Below are positions 8,805-17,448 of a stretch of 64,000 bases of DNA, piece after piece. The notes beneath the pieces were generated by a model that ran no database searches, had not been told where the DNA came from, and saw only the letters and a list, made by a program, of their open reading frames with translations. How positions within the stretch are numbered: position 1 is the stretch's first letter; every line of letters starts with the position of its first letter. A program made the translations under genes and the position numbers. The DNA comes from AP-15 sp963833745 (GTDB taxonomy: Bacteria > Pseudomonadota > Alphaproteobacteria > ATCC43930 > CGMCC-115725). The stretch spans positions 186,001 through 250,000 of the forward strand of contig CAWHZD010000005.1 of assembly GCA_963833745.1 (NCBI GenBank), given 5' to 3'.

Positions 8805-10199
8805 GTGAGCGAGAACCTTGCAGCCTTTTTCTATCTGATCGCGTCGGTCTGTTTCATTCTGGCGCTGCGCGGTCTGTCCTCGCCGCGGACGGCGCGGATC
8901 GGCAATCTCTACGGCATCGCCGGTATGGTGATCGCCGTCGTCACTACCCTGCTGACCCCGCATGTGGTCAGCTATGGGCTGATTATCGCCGGCATCGTCA
9001 TCGGCGGTGCGGTCGGCACCTATATCGCGGTCAAGATCCAGATGACGGCGCTGCCGCAGCTGGTGGCGGCGTTTCACAGCCTCGTCGGCCTTGCCGCGGT
9101 CTGCGTCGCCGCGGCGGCATTCACCGCACCGCAGGATTTCGGCATCGGCGTTCCCGGCGCCATCGAACGCGCGAGCCTGGTCGAGATGTCGATCGGCATG
9201 GCGATCGGCGCCATCACCTTTACCGGCTCGATCGTCGCGTTCTCGAAATTGCAGGGTCTGGTCAGCGGCCGGCCATTGATGTTTCCCGGCCAGCATTACC
9301 TGAACGCCGGCCTCGGCGCGTTGCTGGTGGTGCTGATCGCCATCGTTGTCGGAACCGGGGCATCGGCGGTGTTCTGGCTGCTGCTGCTATTGTCGCTGGC
9401 GCTGGGTTTTCTGTTGATCGTGCCGATCGGCGGCGCCGACATGCCGGTCGTGATCTCGATGCTGAACTCGTATTCCGGGTGGGCGGCGTGCGGCATCGGC
9501 TTCACCTTGTCGAACAGCCTCCTGATCATCACCGGGGCGCTTGTCGGATCGTCCGGCGCCATCCTCAGCTACATCATGTGCAAGGGGATGAACCGTTCGA
9601 TCGTCAACGTGATCCTCGGCGGGTTCGGCACCGAGGGCGGGACGGTCGCGGCCGGAGCCGGGGTCGGCGACCGCTCGGTCAGGTCGGGCAGCGCCGAGGA
9701 CGCGGCCTTCATCCTCAAGAACGCCGCCTCGGTGATCATCGTGCCGGGCTACGGCATGGCGGTGGCGCAGGCGCAGCACGCGCTGCGCGAGATGGCCGAC
9801 CTCCTCAAGAAGGACGGGGTCGGGGTGCGCTACGCGATCCACCCGGTCGCCGGCCGCATGCCGGGGCACATGAACGTGCTGCTCGCCGAAGCCAATGTGC
9901 CCTATGACGAAGTCTTCGAGCTCGACGAGGTCAACCGCGATTTTCCGTCGACCGACGTGGCGTTTGTGATCGGCGCCAACGACGTGACCAACCCCGCCGC
10001 CAAGACCGATCCCTCGTCGCCGATCTACGGCATGCCGATCCTCGACGTCGAACGCGCCAAGACCGTGCTGTTCGTCAAGCGCTCGATGGCTTCGGGTTAT
10101 GCCGGGGTCGAGAACGAGCTGTTCTACCGCAACAACACGATGATGCTGTTCGGCGACGCCAAAAAGATGTGCGAGGAAATCGTCAAGGCGATGGAGTGA
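8805..10199 (+). CDS. pntB: NAD(P) transhydrogenase subunit beta
   Basis: Membrane domain II plus NADP(H)-binding domain III of the proton-pumping transhydrogenase (464 aa). It makes NADPH from NADH at the expense of the proton gradient. Roughly eight or nine helices fill residues 1-260. Domain III is complete, with VIIVPGYGMAVAQAQHALRE, VRYAIHPVAGRMPGHMNVLL, FVIGANDVTNPAAKTDP and the C-terminal KRSMASGYAGVENELFYR. The start is GTG at 8805, behind ACGAGGCGGCTT. An in-frame ATG inside pntAB would add 76 foreign residues and is rejected. It ends 28 bp before the AT-richer restriction-modification islet. Confidence 0.96.
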   Translation: MSENLAAFFYLIASVCFILALRGLSSPRTARIGNLYGIAGMVIAVVTTLLTPHVVSYGLIIAGIVIGGAVGTYIAVKIQMTALPQLVAAFHSLVGLAAVCVAAAAFTAPQDFGIGVPGAIERASLVEMSIGMAIGAITFTGSIVAFSKLQGLVSGRPLMFPGQHYLNAGLGALLVVLIAIVVGTGASAVFWLLLLLSLALGFLLIVPIGGADMPVVISMLNSYSGWAACGIGFTLSNSLLIITGALVGSSGAILSYIMCKGMNRSIVNVILGGFGTEGGTVAAGAGVGDRSVRSGSAEDAAFILKNAASVIIVPGYGMAVAQAQHALREMADLLKKDGVGVRYAIHPVAGRMPGHMNVLLAEANVPYDEVFELDEVNRDFPSTDVAFVIGANDVTNPAAKTDPSSPIYGMPILDVERAKTVLFVKRSMASGYAGVENELFYRNNTMMLFGDAKKMCEEIVKAME

Positions 10200-10226
10200 C
10201 GCCGGCCACGACGCGACTATATTAAT

Positions 10227-10862
10227 TCAGCGCATTAGTCGGGAGATCCGATCGGCAGCCTCTCCCTCAGCTGCCTGGAGCGCGCCCGCCGCGGATCGGA
10301 GCGCCAGCCGACGGTCGCGGACTTCGCGAACAATTTGCTCCTGAATTTCCGGAGCGAGCTTCGGAAGCGTGATCTCCATAAGATTGGCCGTGAACAGCCG
10401 TTCCTTCACTCCGCCCACGCGATGCCAATCTATCAACTCTATAAATAGCGGCGTTCTTAGCAATACCTCTACAAAATCCTCTGAGAAATGATTGGTTACG
10501 CGCCAAACCTGATATTCGGGACTTGTAATGGCATCATCCGGCACATCGGGAACACGTCCAAGCGATCCAACATTAGCGCGTGTGGGGTTATGAAAGAACC
10601 AGTCTTTTCTAATCTTCTTATAATTGCTGTTGAATTCTCCTCCCAATTGTCGATGACTAAAGAAAACTCCGTTGGTATTGTTTACACCGTAGACTGGCCA
10701 TTCATGATTTGGGTCTTTACGGGGATCGACCAGCACCGTAGTGTCCGAAATACACTCGCCGAGGGGAATGAAATCTGGATGCTGCATACGTCTCGCCGCA
10801 GCCCGCGCAGACTTGTAGTCCCAACGCCGTTGCTCGTTCCAGGTCGTGATGATCACATCCAT
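10227..10862 (-). CDS. Type I/IIB-like restriction-modification specificity subunit, half length
   Basis: Probable DNA sequence-recognition subunit of 211 residues. The N-terminal part carries a target-recognition-domain pattern (FIPLGECISDTTVLVDPR, then WPVYGVNNTNGVFFSHRQLG and later FTANLMEITLPKLAPEIQEQ). The end is a long helix (IVREVRDRRLALRSAAGALQ). Normal HsdS proteins have two such halves (about 400 aa), so this single-TRD form would have to dimerise. The ATG at 10862 overlaps the native methylase stop (TGATG), which shows the two were one operon. It is clearly poorer in GC than its neighbours. With the methylase gene split by an IS, it probably has no active partner. Confidence 0.75.
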   Translation of the reverse strand: MDVIITTWNEQRRWDYKSARAAARRMQHPDFIPLGECISDTTVLVDPRKDPNHEWPVYGVNNTNGVFFSHRQLGGEFNSNYKKIRKDWFFHNPTRANVGSLGRVPDVPDDAITSPEYQVWRVTNHFSEDFVEVLLRTPLFIELIDWHRVGGVKERLFTANLMEITLPKLAPEIQEQIVREVRDRRLALRSAAGALQAAEGEAADRISRLMR

Positions 10863-10990
10863 CAATCTGCTCCGAGCTGCAGAGGAGTGGTTCGCCGAAA
10901 CTCGTGATATCGTTTAGCAATGTCTGGAAGGTCGTCGCGCAATTCTTGTCCCGTCGCCGTAATTCCTACACTGTCCGCTCGCGCGAAGAA
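10862..10990 (-). pseudogene. Detached 3' end of the nuclease-methylase gene
   Basis: Beyond the IS, the original frame of the methylase gene continues for 42 codons, FFARADSVGITATGQELRDD and so on to a TGA at 10862-10864 that overlaps the ATG of the specificity gene. The SVGITATG stretch is the C-terminal hallmark of this class of N6-adenine methylase. Joining it to the part that ends at 12286, through one AATT copy, gives an uninterrupted protein of about 650 residues. Confidence 0.85.
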
Positions 10991-10994
10991 AATT

Positions 10995-12281
10995 GGGAAC
11001 CTCCAAAAACCGTTTTTGCGCACGGAATGATCGGGGCCTGGGATTGCGGGGAGAGGCCCCCGGTTTACAGAAGCGGTGTCAACAAGTCAGCCAGTCCGGA
11101 TCGCGGTTCTTTTTCTCAAGCCGGAGCGGTCTGGGCAGTGAGCCAGACCATGCGTTTCATGTTGTAGACGAGGTTGGCGAGGCCGATCTTGGTTCTCGCT
11201 CGGGCAATGCCGATGGCGCGGATGAACAGGCCCATCGGGCCTTTTTGGCGGGCGAAGACGTGCTCGACCGCGGAGCGCACCGCCGATTTGCGGGCGTTGG
11301 CCCGGGCGGTGCGCCGCGGCATCGGCTTGCCCTTCGGCTTCTTGCGGTGGATTTGTGAGCGCAGGCCGTTGTCGGCGAGGTGCTTCTCGTTGGCCTTGGA
11401 GCGATAGGCGGTATCGGCCCATACGTCGCTGGCGGTGTTGTTCTTGTCGATCAGATCGGGCAGCAGCGCACCGTCGTGGCGAGCGGCGTCGGTCGCCGCC
11501 CAGGTCCGGATCAGACGATGCCGGCGGTCGATGCCGAGGTGGTTCTTATAACCAAAAGCCGGGACCGCGAGATCAACGCGCAGTGCGCCGTCGGCGCTCG
11601 GCTTGGCCTTGGTGTACTTCACCGTCCAGCGTGCATCGCGGTCCTTCTGGCGCAGCTTGGCTGGTTTCTCCGCCCACTGTGCCGGGATGCGACCGGCCCT
11701 GATCTCGCGTTTCTCGCCTTCGGTGTTGCGCTGCTTCGGCGCCGCGACGATCGAGGCATCGATGATCTGACCGCCCATCGCCAGAAACCCGGCCGCCGCG
11801 AGCGCCGCATCGAAGCGTTTGAACAGAACCGTGATCGCCGAGTTGCCCTCAATCTTGGCCCGCGTCAGCGCCTCGCGGAAGGTCCAGATCGTATTGGCGT
11901 CCGGCACTGTGTCGGCAAGTCCCAGACCGAGGAAGCGCATGAACGACAACCGGTCCCGGATCAGATACTCGGTCCGCTCGTCTGACAGCGTGTGGCTCGA
12001 CTGAAGAATCAGCACTTTGAACATCAGCACATGATCAAACGGCGGCCGCCCGCCTTTGACCCGGTCCGAGCGCGGCACCGTCCGCTCCAGATCCGCCCGA
12101 AACAGTTGAAAATCGACCACAGCGTTCAGCTGCTCCAAGCTGTCGCCTTTGGCGGAAAGTTGCTTCAGCCGCTCGTCAACGTCGAAAAACCCCGCCTGAC
12201 CGCGCATCTCCGCCCCCCAGCGCAGACCCCGGATCATCGAATCACAAACCGGCCTAAACCGCGAGGTTCTTGGAGGTCTCC
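10995..12281 (-). mobile_element. IS5-family insertion sequence, 1287 bp
   Basis: The ends are imperfect inverted repeats. The left end reads GGGAACCTCCAAAAACC and the right end, inward on the other strand, GGAGACCTCCAAGAACC (14 of 17 match). Both ends are flanked by AATT (10991-10994 and 12282-12285), a 4-bp target duplication of the size expected for IS5-type elements. The element carries one transposase gene and is much richer in GC than the restriction-modification DNA around it. It sits inside the methylase gene, and removal with one AATT restores that frame. Confidence 0.92.
11116..12207 (-). CDS. IS5-family transposase
   Basis: DDE transposase of 363 residues carried by the IS. The N-terminus MRGQAGFFDVDERLKQLSAK is typical of the IS5 group, followed by the DUF772-like region (LMFKVLILQSSHTLSDERTE). 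Catalytic acids are placed in IIDASIVAAPKQRN (first Asp), VWADTAYRSK (second Asp) and AVEHVFARQKG (Glu), with the Y-x2-R-x3-E-type surroundings expected. The ATG at 12207 is preferred because GGGGGGCGGAG precedes it; an in-frame ATG 30 bp earlier, at 12237, overlaps the truncated methylase stop. The frame is intact, so the element may still be active. Confidence 0.93.
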   Translation of the reverse strand: MRGQAGFFDVDERLKQLSAKGDSLEQLNAVVDFQLFRADLERTVPRSDRVKGGRPPFDHVLMFKVLILQSSHTLSDERTEYLIRDRLSFMRFLGLGLADTVPDANTIWTFREALTRAKIEGNSAITVLFKRFDAALAAAGFLAMGGQIIDASIVAAPKQRNTEGEKREIRAGRIPAQWAEKPAKLRQKDRDARWTVKYTKAKPSADGALRVDLAVPAFGYKNHLGIDRRHRLIRTWAATDAARHDGALLPDLIDKNNTASDVWADTAYRSKANEKHLADNGLRSQIHRKKPKGKPMPRRTARANARKSAVRSAVEHVFARQKGPMGLFIRAIGIARARTKIGLANLVYNMKRMVWLTAQTAPA

Positions 12282-14102
12282 AATTTGATAATCAAGTTCC
12301 ATTCGGACCCGAAGCCTACTTTCGGCCGCGATCTGTTCATCGAATTGGGCTATTTCGCTGGCTGGCGCTTTTCGCGTGCGCAACGCCTGACGTTTTGCCT
12401 TGGTGTTCTCCATCACTTCGGCGAGGGAGGCCGTGAACGCGCCCGAAACCCGTGCACTCTCGCTATCTTTGAATTTTTGTAAAAATAGGATACTCGCCTT
12501 CACTGAGGCGCCGGAGGAAGCGAATGTTTCAATAGGAAGCGAAATAACCGCGTCAACGAATGCTCGTTCCTCTACGTGTGCACGCACCTGACGCAGCGAC
12601 GGATTGTTTAGAAGCCCCTCAGGCACCACTATCCCCATTCGACCGCCCGGAATCAGGAAATCAAGGCAGCGCTCCAGGAACAATAATTCGGTTCGTTGAG
12701 ATTTCTTCCCGCGTCCTAATGCATAGAGATCGAGGTAATGATGCGTCGCCCCGTCAGAAATCCGGCTCACTAAAGAACCAAAGGGAGGGTTTGTAAGCAG
12801 TTTGTGGAAGGTCGCCGGTCGAAGCTCCGCGTTCGCCCGTGCCAAGGTATCGAATGGAAGAAGGGCATCGGCAGCGACGATGTTGCTGTGACCATCCTCG
12901 TGAAGGATCATTCCCATCATAGCGACCCGACTTATCTGATCGTTGACTTCGATCCCGTACAAACCGCGAAGAGCCCAATCTCTCCAATAGTCGCGTTGAT
13001 CTATTGGGTTGTGAAATCTCTGCTCTGCGAATTTCTGGATGTGTTCTAATGCATAGAGGAGAAACCCGCCAGAGCCACACGCCGGATCTATAATCTTATC
13101 TCGGATGGATGGTTGCATGACGTCTACCATAAATTTCACTACAGATCGCGGCGTAAAGTATTGACCCATTTCTCCGCGAAAAACGGTATCCAAAAATTTT
13201 TCTAATGCTTTTCCCTTGGCATCTAGATCACTTTTATACAGAGATATTTCCTGGAGTGTTCCAACTACCCGGAAAATTAATTCATCCCTAATGTCAAACG
13301 AAGATTTGAAGACGTTTTGAGCAGCAATCTTGTACCTATCGAAGATAGCACGGACACGTGCGCCGACCTCCGATGGAGTTTCATTGCTTCCAACCTGAAA
13401 TCCGTAAGGATCGCCGTCATATGTGCCGCCCCGCTCATCCTGCAATTTGCAGAACATCAACTTCGTCATTTCGTCGAATGCTTGCGCTGGATTCCGTCGC
13501 CCTCCTTCCCACAGCGCGTCATGGCATTGTTGAAATCGTTGTCGCAATTCGCTGAGGGACGCCTCCCGCAGGTCAAACTCTGGATCGCCTTTGACATAGC
13601 GATATTTTATTGGGGCGCCGTATCGCTCTGGAAGATTGATCCATGATCGTCCGCTGTCCTGCAATGAGAACGATCGGGCCTCAAAACATACGGTCCGCAG
13701 TCCGGTCGTTGTGCAGGCAAAGGGCGCGCCCAGATTGTTCGCGTTTCCCCAAGCTTGCTTTACGGCCTGCTCAAAATCATTAACCGGCAATTCTTCTGAT
13801 TTACATTCTGCGGCCAAGAAAGGCTGGCGAAGACCGTCGTCTTCGTAAATGACCAAATCGGCGAAGTCTTCTGGCTTCCGGCGATAAACTTCAACTTCTA
13901 AATCTATTCTCTCGGGAGGATAAGAAAATGTCGTTGCCAGCTCATAGTAGAACCACGCCCGTACTTTCTCTTCGGGATCTGACCACAAGTAGGATTTAGG
14001 AGCCCCGCTTCTTTGCGTACGTAGATAGACTATCCGTTCACCATCAACCGCGAATAGATCTGGATGCTCGATCGGATCGAAGTCGATGATGCTACTTGGC
14101 AT
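12234..14102 (-). pseudogene. Fused PD-(D/E)xK nuclease - N6-adenine DNA methylase (BcgI-A-like), truncated by IS
   Basis: N-terminal part of a single-chain restriction-modification enzyme. Residues about 40-160 form an HSDR_N-like nuclease domain whose candidate active site is D83 in FADLVIYEDD and E100-C-K102 in FLAAECKSEE. The methylase domain has motif I DPACGSGG (340-347) and motif IV NPPF (439-442). Native sequence ends at ELDYQI, where the IS enters; 15 IS-encoded residues and a stop follow. Restored by IS removal it would be about 650 residues. A fused nuclease-methylase plus a separate specificity protein is the BcgI (type IIB) plan; no HsdR helicase gene is present. The start is ATG at 14102, with TTG at 14105 as the alternative. 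Confidence 0.85.
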
Positions 14103-14111
14103 CAATGACGC

Positions 14112-14297
14112 CTACGGGAAGGAGCTCTCGAAAGGCGGAGTCAGCGCCAGCGACAGCGACGAATCACAGCGGTAGGTCGCGGGCGGCTCCTTCTTGCGGA
14201 ATTGTGGCTGGATCCCGACCTCCGGGCGCAACGCGATATCAGAGTCAGGATGGCGATTAGTCTCGGTTCGCCCCGACCGCGCCGCGTTGCGCGCCAT
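14112..14297 (-). pseudogene. Possible remnant of another DNA methyltransferase gene
   Basis: A short leftward frame ends in ALRPEVGIQPQFRKKEPPAT followed by YRCDSSLSLAL and a stop. From memory this resembles an N-terminal stretch of adenine-specific site DNA methyltransferases (PEVG-Q-QFRKK-PP-TYRYDSSLSPALDWDG). Here the DWDG continuation is lost, and the frame stops 10 bp before the fused methylase gene starts. If right, it is debris from a second restriction-modification gene at the edge of the islet. The identification is tentative and rests on about 35 residues. Confidence 0.35.
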
Positions 14298-14703
14298 GCC
14301 CGCCGTCTCCCCGACTGTCTTGTGGCGGTTCTACCGTAACGCGCAGAGCAAGTCACGCTCAGCGGCCCAGCCCGCGACGGCCGCATCCGGAAAATTGCCG
14401 CAAAGCTATGCTAAATGCGGACCGGTTGGGATTTGCTTAAAGGCGGCGAGTGGGTTCGCGTCGGGGTCTCACCCGCGCCGGACGGCCACGCGCGACTGAG
14501 ATGCCGCCTCCGCCTCGGCGACACTGCAACCTGTAGATGAGCTTTGCTGCAGATTCGCTGCAGATGCAGCGACGGGTAATCTTCGATGCAACCGATGATC
14601 GAATCTCGCAACAACCGGACTCGTCGGCAGGCCGCCGCAAAGCAGGCACAACAACGCGGTGCTCGTGGGCTCAGACCCTTCGCCGGAAGGCCGAGGATTG
14701 AAC
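14298..14703. other. Intergenic region, islet edge to rpsU
   Basis: About 400 bp without a supported gene. It marks the return from the AT-richer islet to chromosomal GC. A short inverted repeat (CCTTC-GCCG-GAAGG, about 14678-14692) lies just past the rpsU stop but has no T tract, so it is not called a terminator. No tRNA or attachment-site duplication was recognised. Confidence 0.5.
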
Positions 14704-14907
14704 TTAGTAGCCTTCGCGCTCCATGCGTTTGCGCAAAAGCTTGCGGTAGCGGCGCACCGCCTCGGCTTTTTCGCGGGCACGGCGCTCCGACGGCTTTTCG
14801 TAGCTGCGCCGCAACTTCATTTCCCGGAACACACCCTCGCGCTGCATTTTTTTCTTCAAGGCCCGGAGAGCCTGGTCGACATTGTTGTCGCGAACGAGGA
14901 CTTGCAC
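14704..14907 (-). CDS. rpsU: 30S ribosomal protein S21
   Basis: Small basic ribosomal protein (67 aa) of the 30S platform. The sequence VQVLVRDNNVDQALRALKKK, then FREMKLRRSYEKPSERRARE, is the alphaproteobacterial S21 pattern. The start is GTG at 14907, because CGTTGGGAAGGAGAAG, an excellent ribosome site, lies about 8 bases upstream and the family begins at this point. An in-frame ATG at 14928 would add seven residues and lies before the ribosome site. It faces away from def and COQ9. Confidence 0.96.
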   Translation of the reverse strand: MQVLVRDNNVDQALRALKKKMQREGVFREMKLRRSYEKPSERRAREKAEAVRRYRKLLRKRMEREGY

Positions 14908-15061
14908 GGGGGCTCTTCTCCTTCCCAACGGTCAACGGCGGCGCCGATTTGCCGCAGCGTTTGCGCGCTTGTTTAGCACCGGCCCCGGCCCCTGTGAAGG
15001 CGAGGGATCGCGTTCGACGCATGCGCTTTACCAGTGCCGGCGCCGGCTCCATATTTGGGTC

Positions 15062-15626
15062 ATGGCTCTGTTGAAAATCGCCCGCATGGGCAACCCGGTG
15101 CTGCGCCAGCCGGCCGCGGCGGTCGAAGACCCGACCGCACCCTGGGTGCGCCGCTTCGTCGACGACATGATCGAGACGATGGCGGACGCCGCCGGCACCG
15201 GGCTTGCCGCACCGCAGGTCCACCAGCCGTGGCGGATCGTTGTCTTCTTTGTCTCCGGCGACCGTCTGACCGAGTTGCCGGGTGATGTCGCGCAGGACCT
15301 GACGGTGCTGATCAACCCGGTCGTCGAGCTCTTGGGTCAGGATCGCGCCTTTGGTTGGGAGGGCTGCCTGTCGGTGCCGGGGCTGCGCGGCGTCGTCCCG
15401 CGTCATCTGCGCATCCGCTATCGAGCCGCCGGGCTCGACGGCAACACGGTCGAGCGCGAGGCGGAAGGCTTTCATGCCCGCGTCGTCCAGCACGAATGCG
15501 ATCATCTCGACGGCATTCTCTATCCCCAGCGGATGCGTCGACCCGCGCCACATGTTCTTTCTCGAAGAGCTGCAGCGCCACCCGGTTGATCTCGCCGCCT
15601 TTCTCGACGAGACGCGGCAGCAATGA
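15062..15626 (+). CDS. def: Peptide deformylase, one-base frameshift near the C-terminus
   Basis: Removes the N-formyl group from new proteins. All three active-site motifs are intact: GTGLAAPQ, EGCLSVPG and the metal-binding QHECDHLDG. As sequenced, the frame shifts inside ATGCGTCGAC (octamer GCGTCGAC, 15535-15542) and would end at 15589 with a meaningless tail. Dropping one base gives YPQRIVDPRHMFFLEELQRH and a stop at 15626, which overlaps the COQ9 ATG as expected in an operon; the repaired product is 187 aa. The lesion follows the catalytic core, so it is either a sequencing error or recent. Start is the ATG at 15062. Upstream lies the rpsU promoter region, so the two genes diverge. Confidence 0.85.
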
Positions 15627-16273
15627 AAAGCCCGCTTGCCGAAAGCCAGCGCATGGGTTTGATCGAGGCGATACTGCCCGATGTGCCGTTCGACGGGTGG
15701 ACGCGCGCGGCACTGCGCAAGGCAGCCCGGCGGCTCGGCATGGCGCCGGAGGAAGCTCTGGCGCTGTTCCCGGGCGGGGCGGCCGATCTCGTCGCCGGCT
15801 TCAGCCATTGGGCCGACCAGCGCATGCTCGACCGGCTCGAAGCCCAGCCGGTCGAAGCGGCGCTCGAGGCGGCGCGCACTCCCGACCGCATCGCCCAGGC
15901 GATGGCGACGCGCCTCGAAATCGTCGAGCCGTGGCGTGAAGCGGTGCGCCGCGCGCTGACCGTGCTGGCGCTGCCGCCGAACGCGCCACTCGCGCTGCGG
16001 CTCGTTTACGCGACCGTCGACGCGATCTGGTATGCTGCCGGCGACGCCGCCACGGATTTCAGCTTTTATACGAAGCGGCTGAGTTTGGCCGTGATCTATG
16101 GCGCCACCGTGCTGTATTGGCTCGAAGACCGCTCCGAGGGTTTTGCCGACACCCAGGCCTTTGTCGAGCGCCGGCTTGCCGCCGCCGCCCGTGTCGGCCG
16201 CGCGCGCCGCGACCTTGGAACCTTGGCGGCGCGGCTGCCCAACCCTTTCCGGCTGTTCCGTCCGCTCCACTGA
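15623..16273 (+). CDS. COQ9 family protein (rpsU-divergently transcribed protein)
   Basis: Lipid-binding accessory protein of ubiquinone biosynthesis (216 aa); in eukaryotes COQ9 assists the COQ7 hydroxylase. It is recognised from the N-terminal segment (ILPDVPFDGWTRAALRKAAR, FPGGAADLVAGFSHWADQRM) and the TetR-like helical core with AVDAIWYAAGDAATDFSFYT-type sequence and KRLSLAVIYGATVLYWLEDR near the end. The bacterial family is named for sitting divergent to rpsU; here peptide deformylase lies between them and shares its operon. Start ATG 15623 overlaps the repaired def stop by four bases. ubiX, another ubiquinone gene, lies 2.5 kb away. Confidence 0.9.
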   Translation: MKSPLAESQRMGLIEAILPDVPFDGWTRAALRKAARRLGMAPEEALALFPGGAADLVAGFSHWADQRMLDRLEAQPVEAALEAARTPDRIAQAMATRLEIVEPWREAVRRALTVLALPPNAPLALRLVYATVDAIWYAAGDAATDFSFYTKRLSLAVIYGATVLYWLEDRSEGFADTQAFVERRLAAAARVGRARRDLGTLAARLPNPFRLFRPLH

Positions 16274-16288
16274 CCCCACGGAAGCCCA

Positions 16289-16319
16289 CTCAGCGGTGGG
16301 AGCCGCGCTCAGCGGTGGG
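16289..16319. repeat. Direct repeat CTCAGCGGTGGG x2 at the purK 3' end
   Basis: CTCAGCGGTGGG occurs at 16289-16300 and 16308-16319. The second copy contains the purK stop codon. The first copy also folds as a small CCCAC/GTGGG hairpin between the convergent COQ9 and purK genes. Confidence 0.75.
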
Positions 16320-17448
16320 GGATCAGCCGCGTTACATGGCCCATCTTGCGCCCGGGCTGGATCTCGTGTTTGCCGTAGAGATGAAGCTTGGCCAGCGGGT
16401 CGCCCAGCGCCTCGCGCCATTTGTCGACGTCGCGGCCGAGCAGGTTCTTCATGACCGCATCGGAATGATGCTCGACCGAGCCCAGCGGCAGCCCGCACAA
16501 CGCCCGCACCAGCTGCTCGAACTGGCTGGTGACGCAGGCGTCGATCGTCCAATGGCCGGAATTGTGCGGCCGCGGCGCCAGCTCGTTGACCAGGACCTCG
16601 CCCGACGGGGTCACGAACATCTCGACTGCGAGCACGCCGACGAGATCGAGCTTTTCGGCGACATGGCGGGCGATGGCCTCAGCCCGCATCGCGATTTCGG
16701 CCGCGATCCGCGCCGGTGCGATCGTGGTGTTGAGAATGTGGTTGTCATGCTGGTTCTCGACCGGCGGGTAGGTCGCCGACGCGCCGCTGCGGCCGCGGGC
16801 GACGATGACTGAAATCTCGCAACTGAAATCGACAAAGCGTTCGAGGATGCCGATCTCGCCCCCCATCTGGCGCCACGCCTCGTCCGCTTTGGTTTCCGGC
16901 GTCAGGGTCACCTGCCCCTTGCCGTCATAGCCCATGCGCACGCTTTTCAGCACCGCCGGGTAGCCGAAATCGTGCATCGCGCGCATCAGCGCCGTTGCCC
17001 CGGAGATTTCGCGGTAGACCGTGGTCGGGATGTCGACCGAGCGCAAAAAATCCTTTTCGCGCAGGCGGTCCTGGGTGATTTCGAGGATTTCCGGGTGCGG
17101 CAGGACGGGCTTTGCTGCCGCCACTCGGCGAACCGCCGCGGCCGGGATGTTTTCGAATTCGAAGGTGGCGACGTCGACGGCGGCGGCAAAACAGTCGAGT
17201 GCCGCGCCATCGGCATAATCGGCGACCGTGGCGCGCCCGCACACCTGCTCGGCCGGGCTGTCGGGCTCGGTCGCGAAGACATGGCATCGATAGCCGAGCC
17301 GGGCGGCGGCGAGCGCCGTCATCCGCCCCAGCTGGCCGCCGCCCAGAATCCCGATCGTGGCCCCCGGGGCCAGCATTGTCGGGGCCAGCATTGTCGGGGG
17401 CAGCATTGTCGGGGCCAGCATTGTCATGGCCAGCATTGTCGTGGGCAT
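16309..17448 (-). CDS. purK: 5-(carboxyamino)imidazole ribonucleotide synthase
   Basis: ATP-grasp enzyme of purine synthesis that carboxylates AIR to N5-CAIR, which is then used by PurE. The N-terminal fold starts TIGILGGGQLGRMTALAA; later come ATFEFENIPA, LKSVRMGYDGKGQ, VEMFVTPSGEVLVNELAPRP and HNSGHWTIDACVTSQFEQ, all family markers. The 379 residues include an odd N-terminal extension made of TMLAP repeats (residues 4-28), encoded by a 15-bp minisatellite. The start ATG at 17448 overlaps the purE stop (TGATG), so it is coupled to purE. Starting after the repeats (at a MLAPGATIG methionine) would give a normal length. Confidence 0.94.
   Translation of the reverse strand: MPTTMLAMTMLAPTMLPPTMLAPTMLAPGATIGILGGGQLGRMTALAAARLGYRCHVFATEPDSPAEQVCGRATVADYADGAALDCFAAAVDVATFEFENIPAAAVRRVAAAKPVLPHPEILEITQDRLREKDFLRSVDIPTTVYREISGATALMRAMHDFGYPAVLKSVRMGYDGKGQVTLTPETKADEAWRQMGGEIGILERFVDFSCEISVIVARGRSGASATYPPVENQHDNHILNTTIAPARIAAEIAMRAEAIARHVAEKLDLVGVLAVEMFVTPSGEVLVNELAPRPHNSGHWTIDACVTSQFEQLVRALCGLPLGSVEHHSDAVMKNLLGRDVDKWREALGDPLAKLHLYGKHEIQPGRKMGHVTRLIPHR
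17366..17440. repeat. 15-bp minisatellite, five units, inside purK
   Basis: Five head-to-tail copies of GGGGCCAGCATTGTC (three exact, the third and fifth with one or two changes). Because 15 is a multiple of three, copy-number change would keep the purK frame and only add or remove TMLAP pentapeptides at the N-terminus, directly behind the coupled start codon. Confidence 0.93.

Noticed and set aside
14678..14692. Terminator after rpsU
   Set aside because: The small hairpin has no T tract on the transcribed strand.
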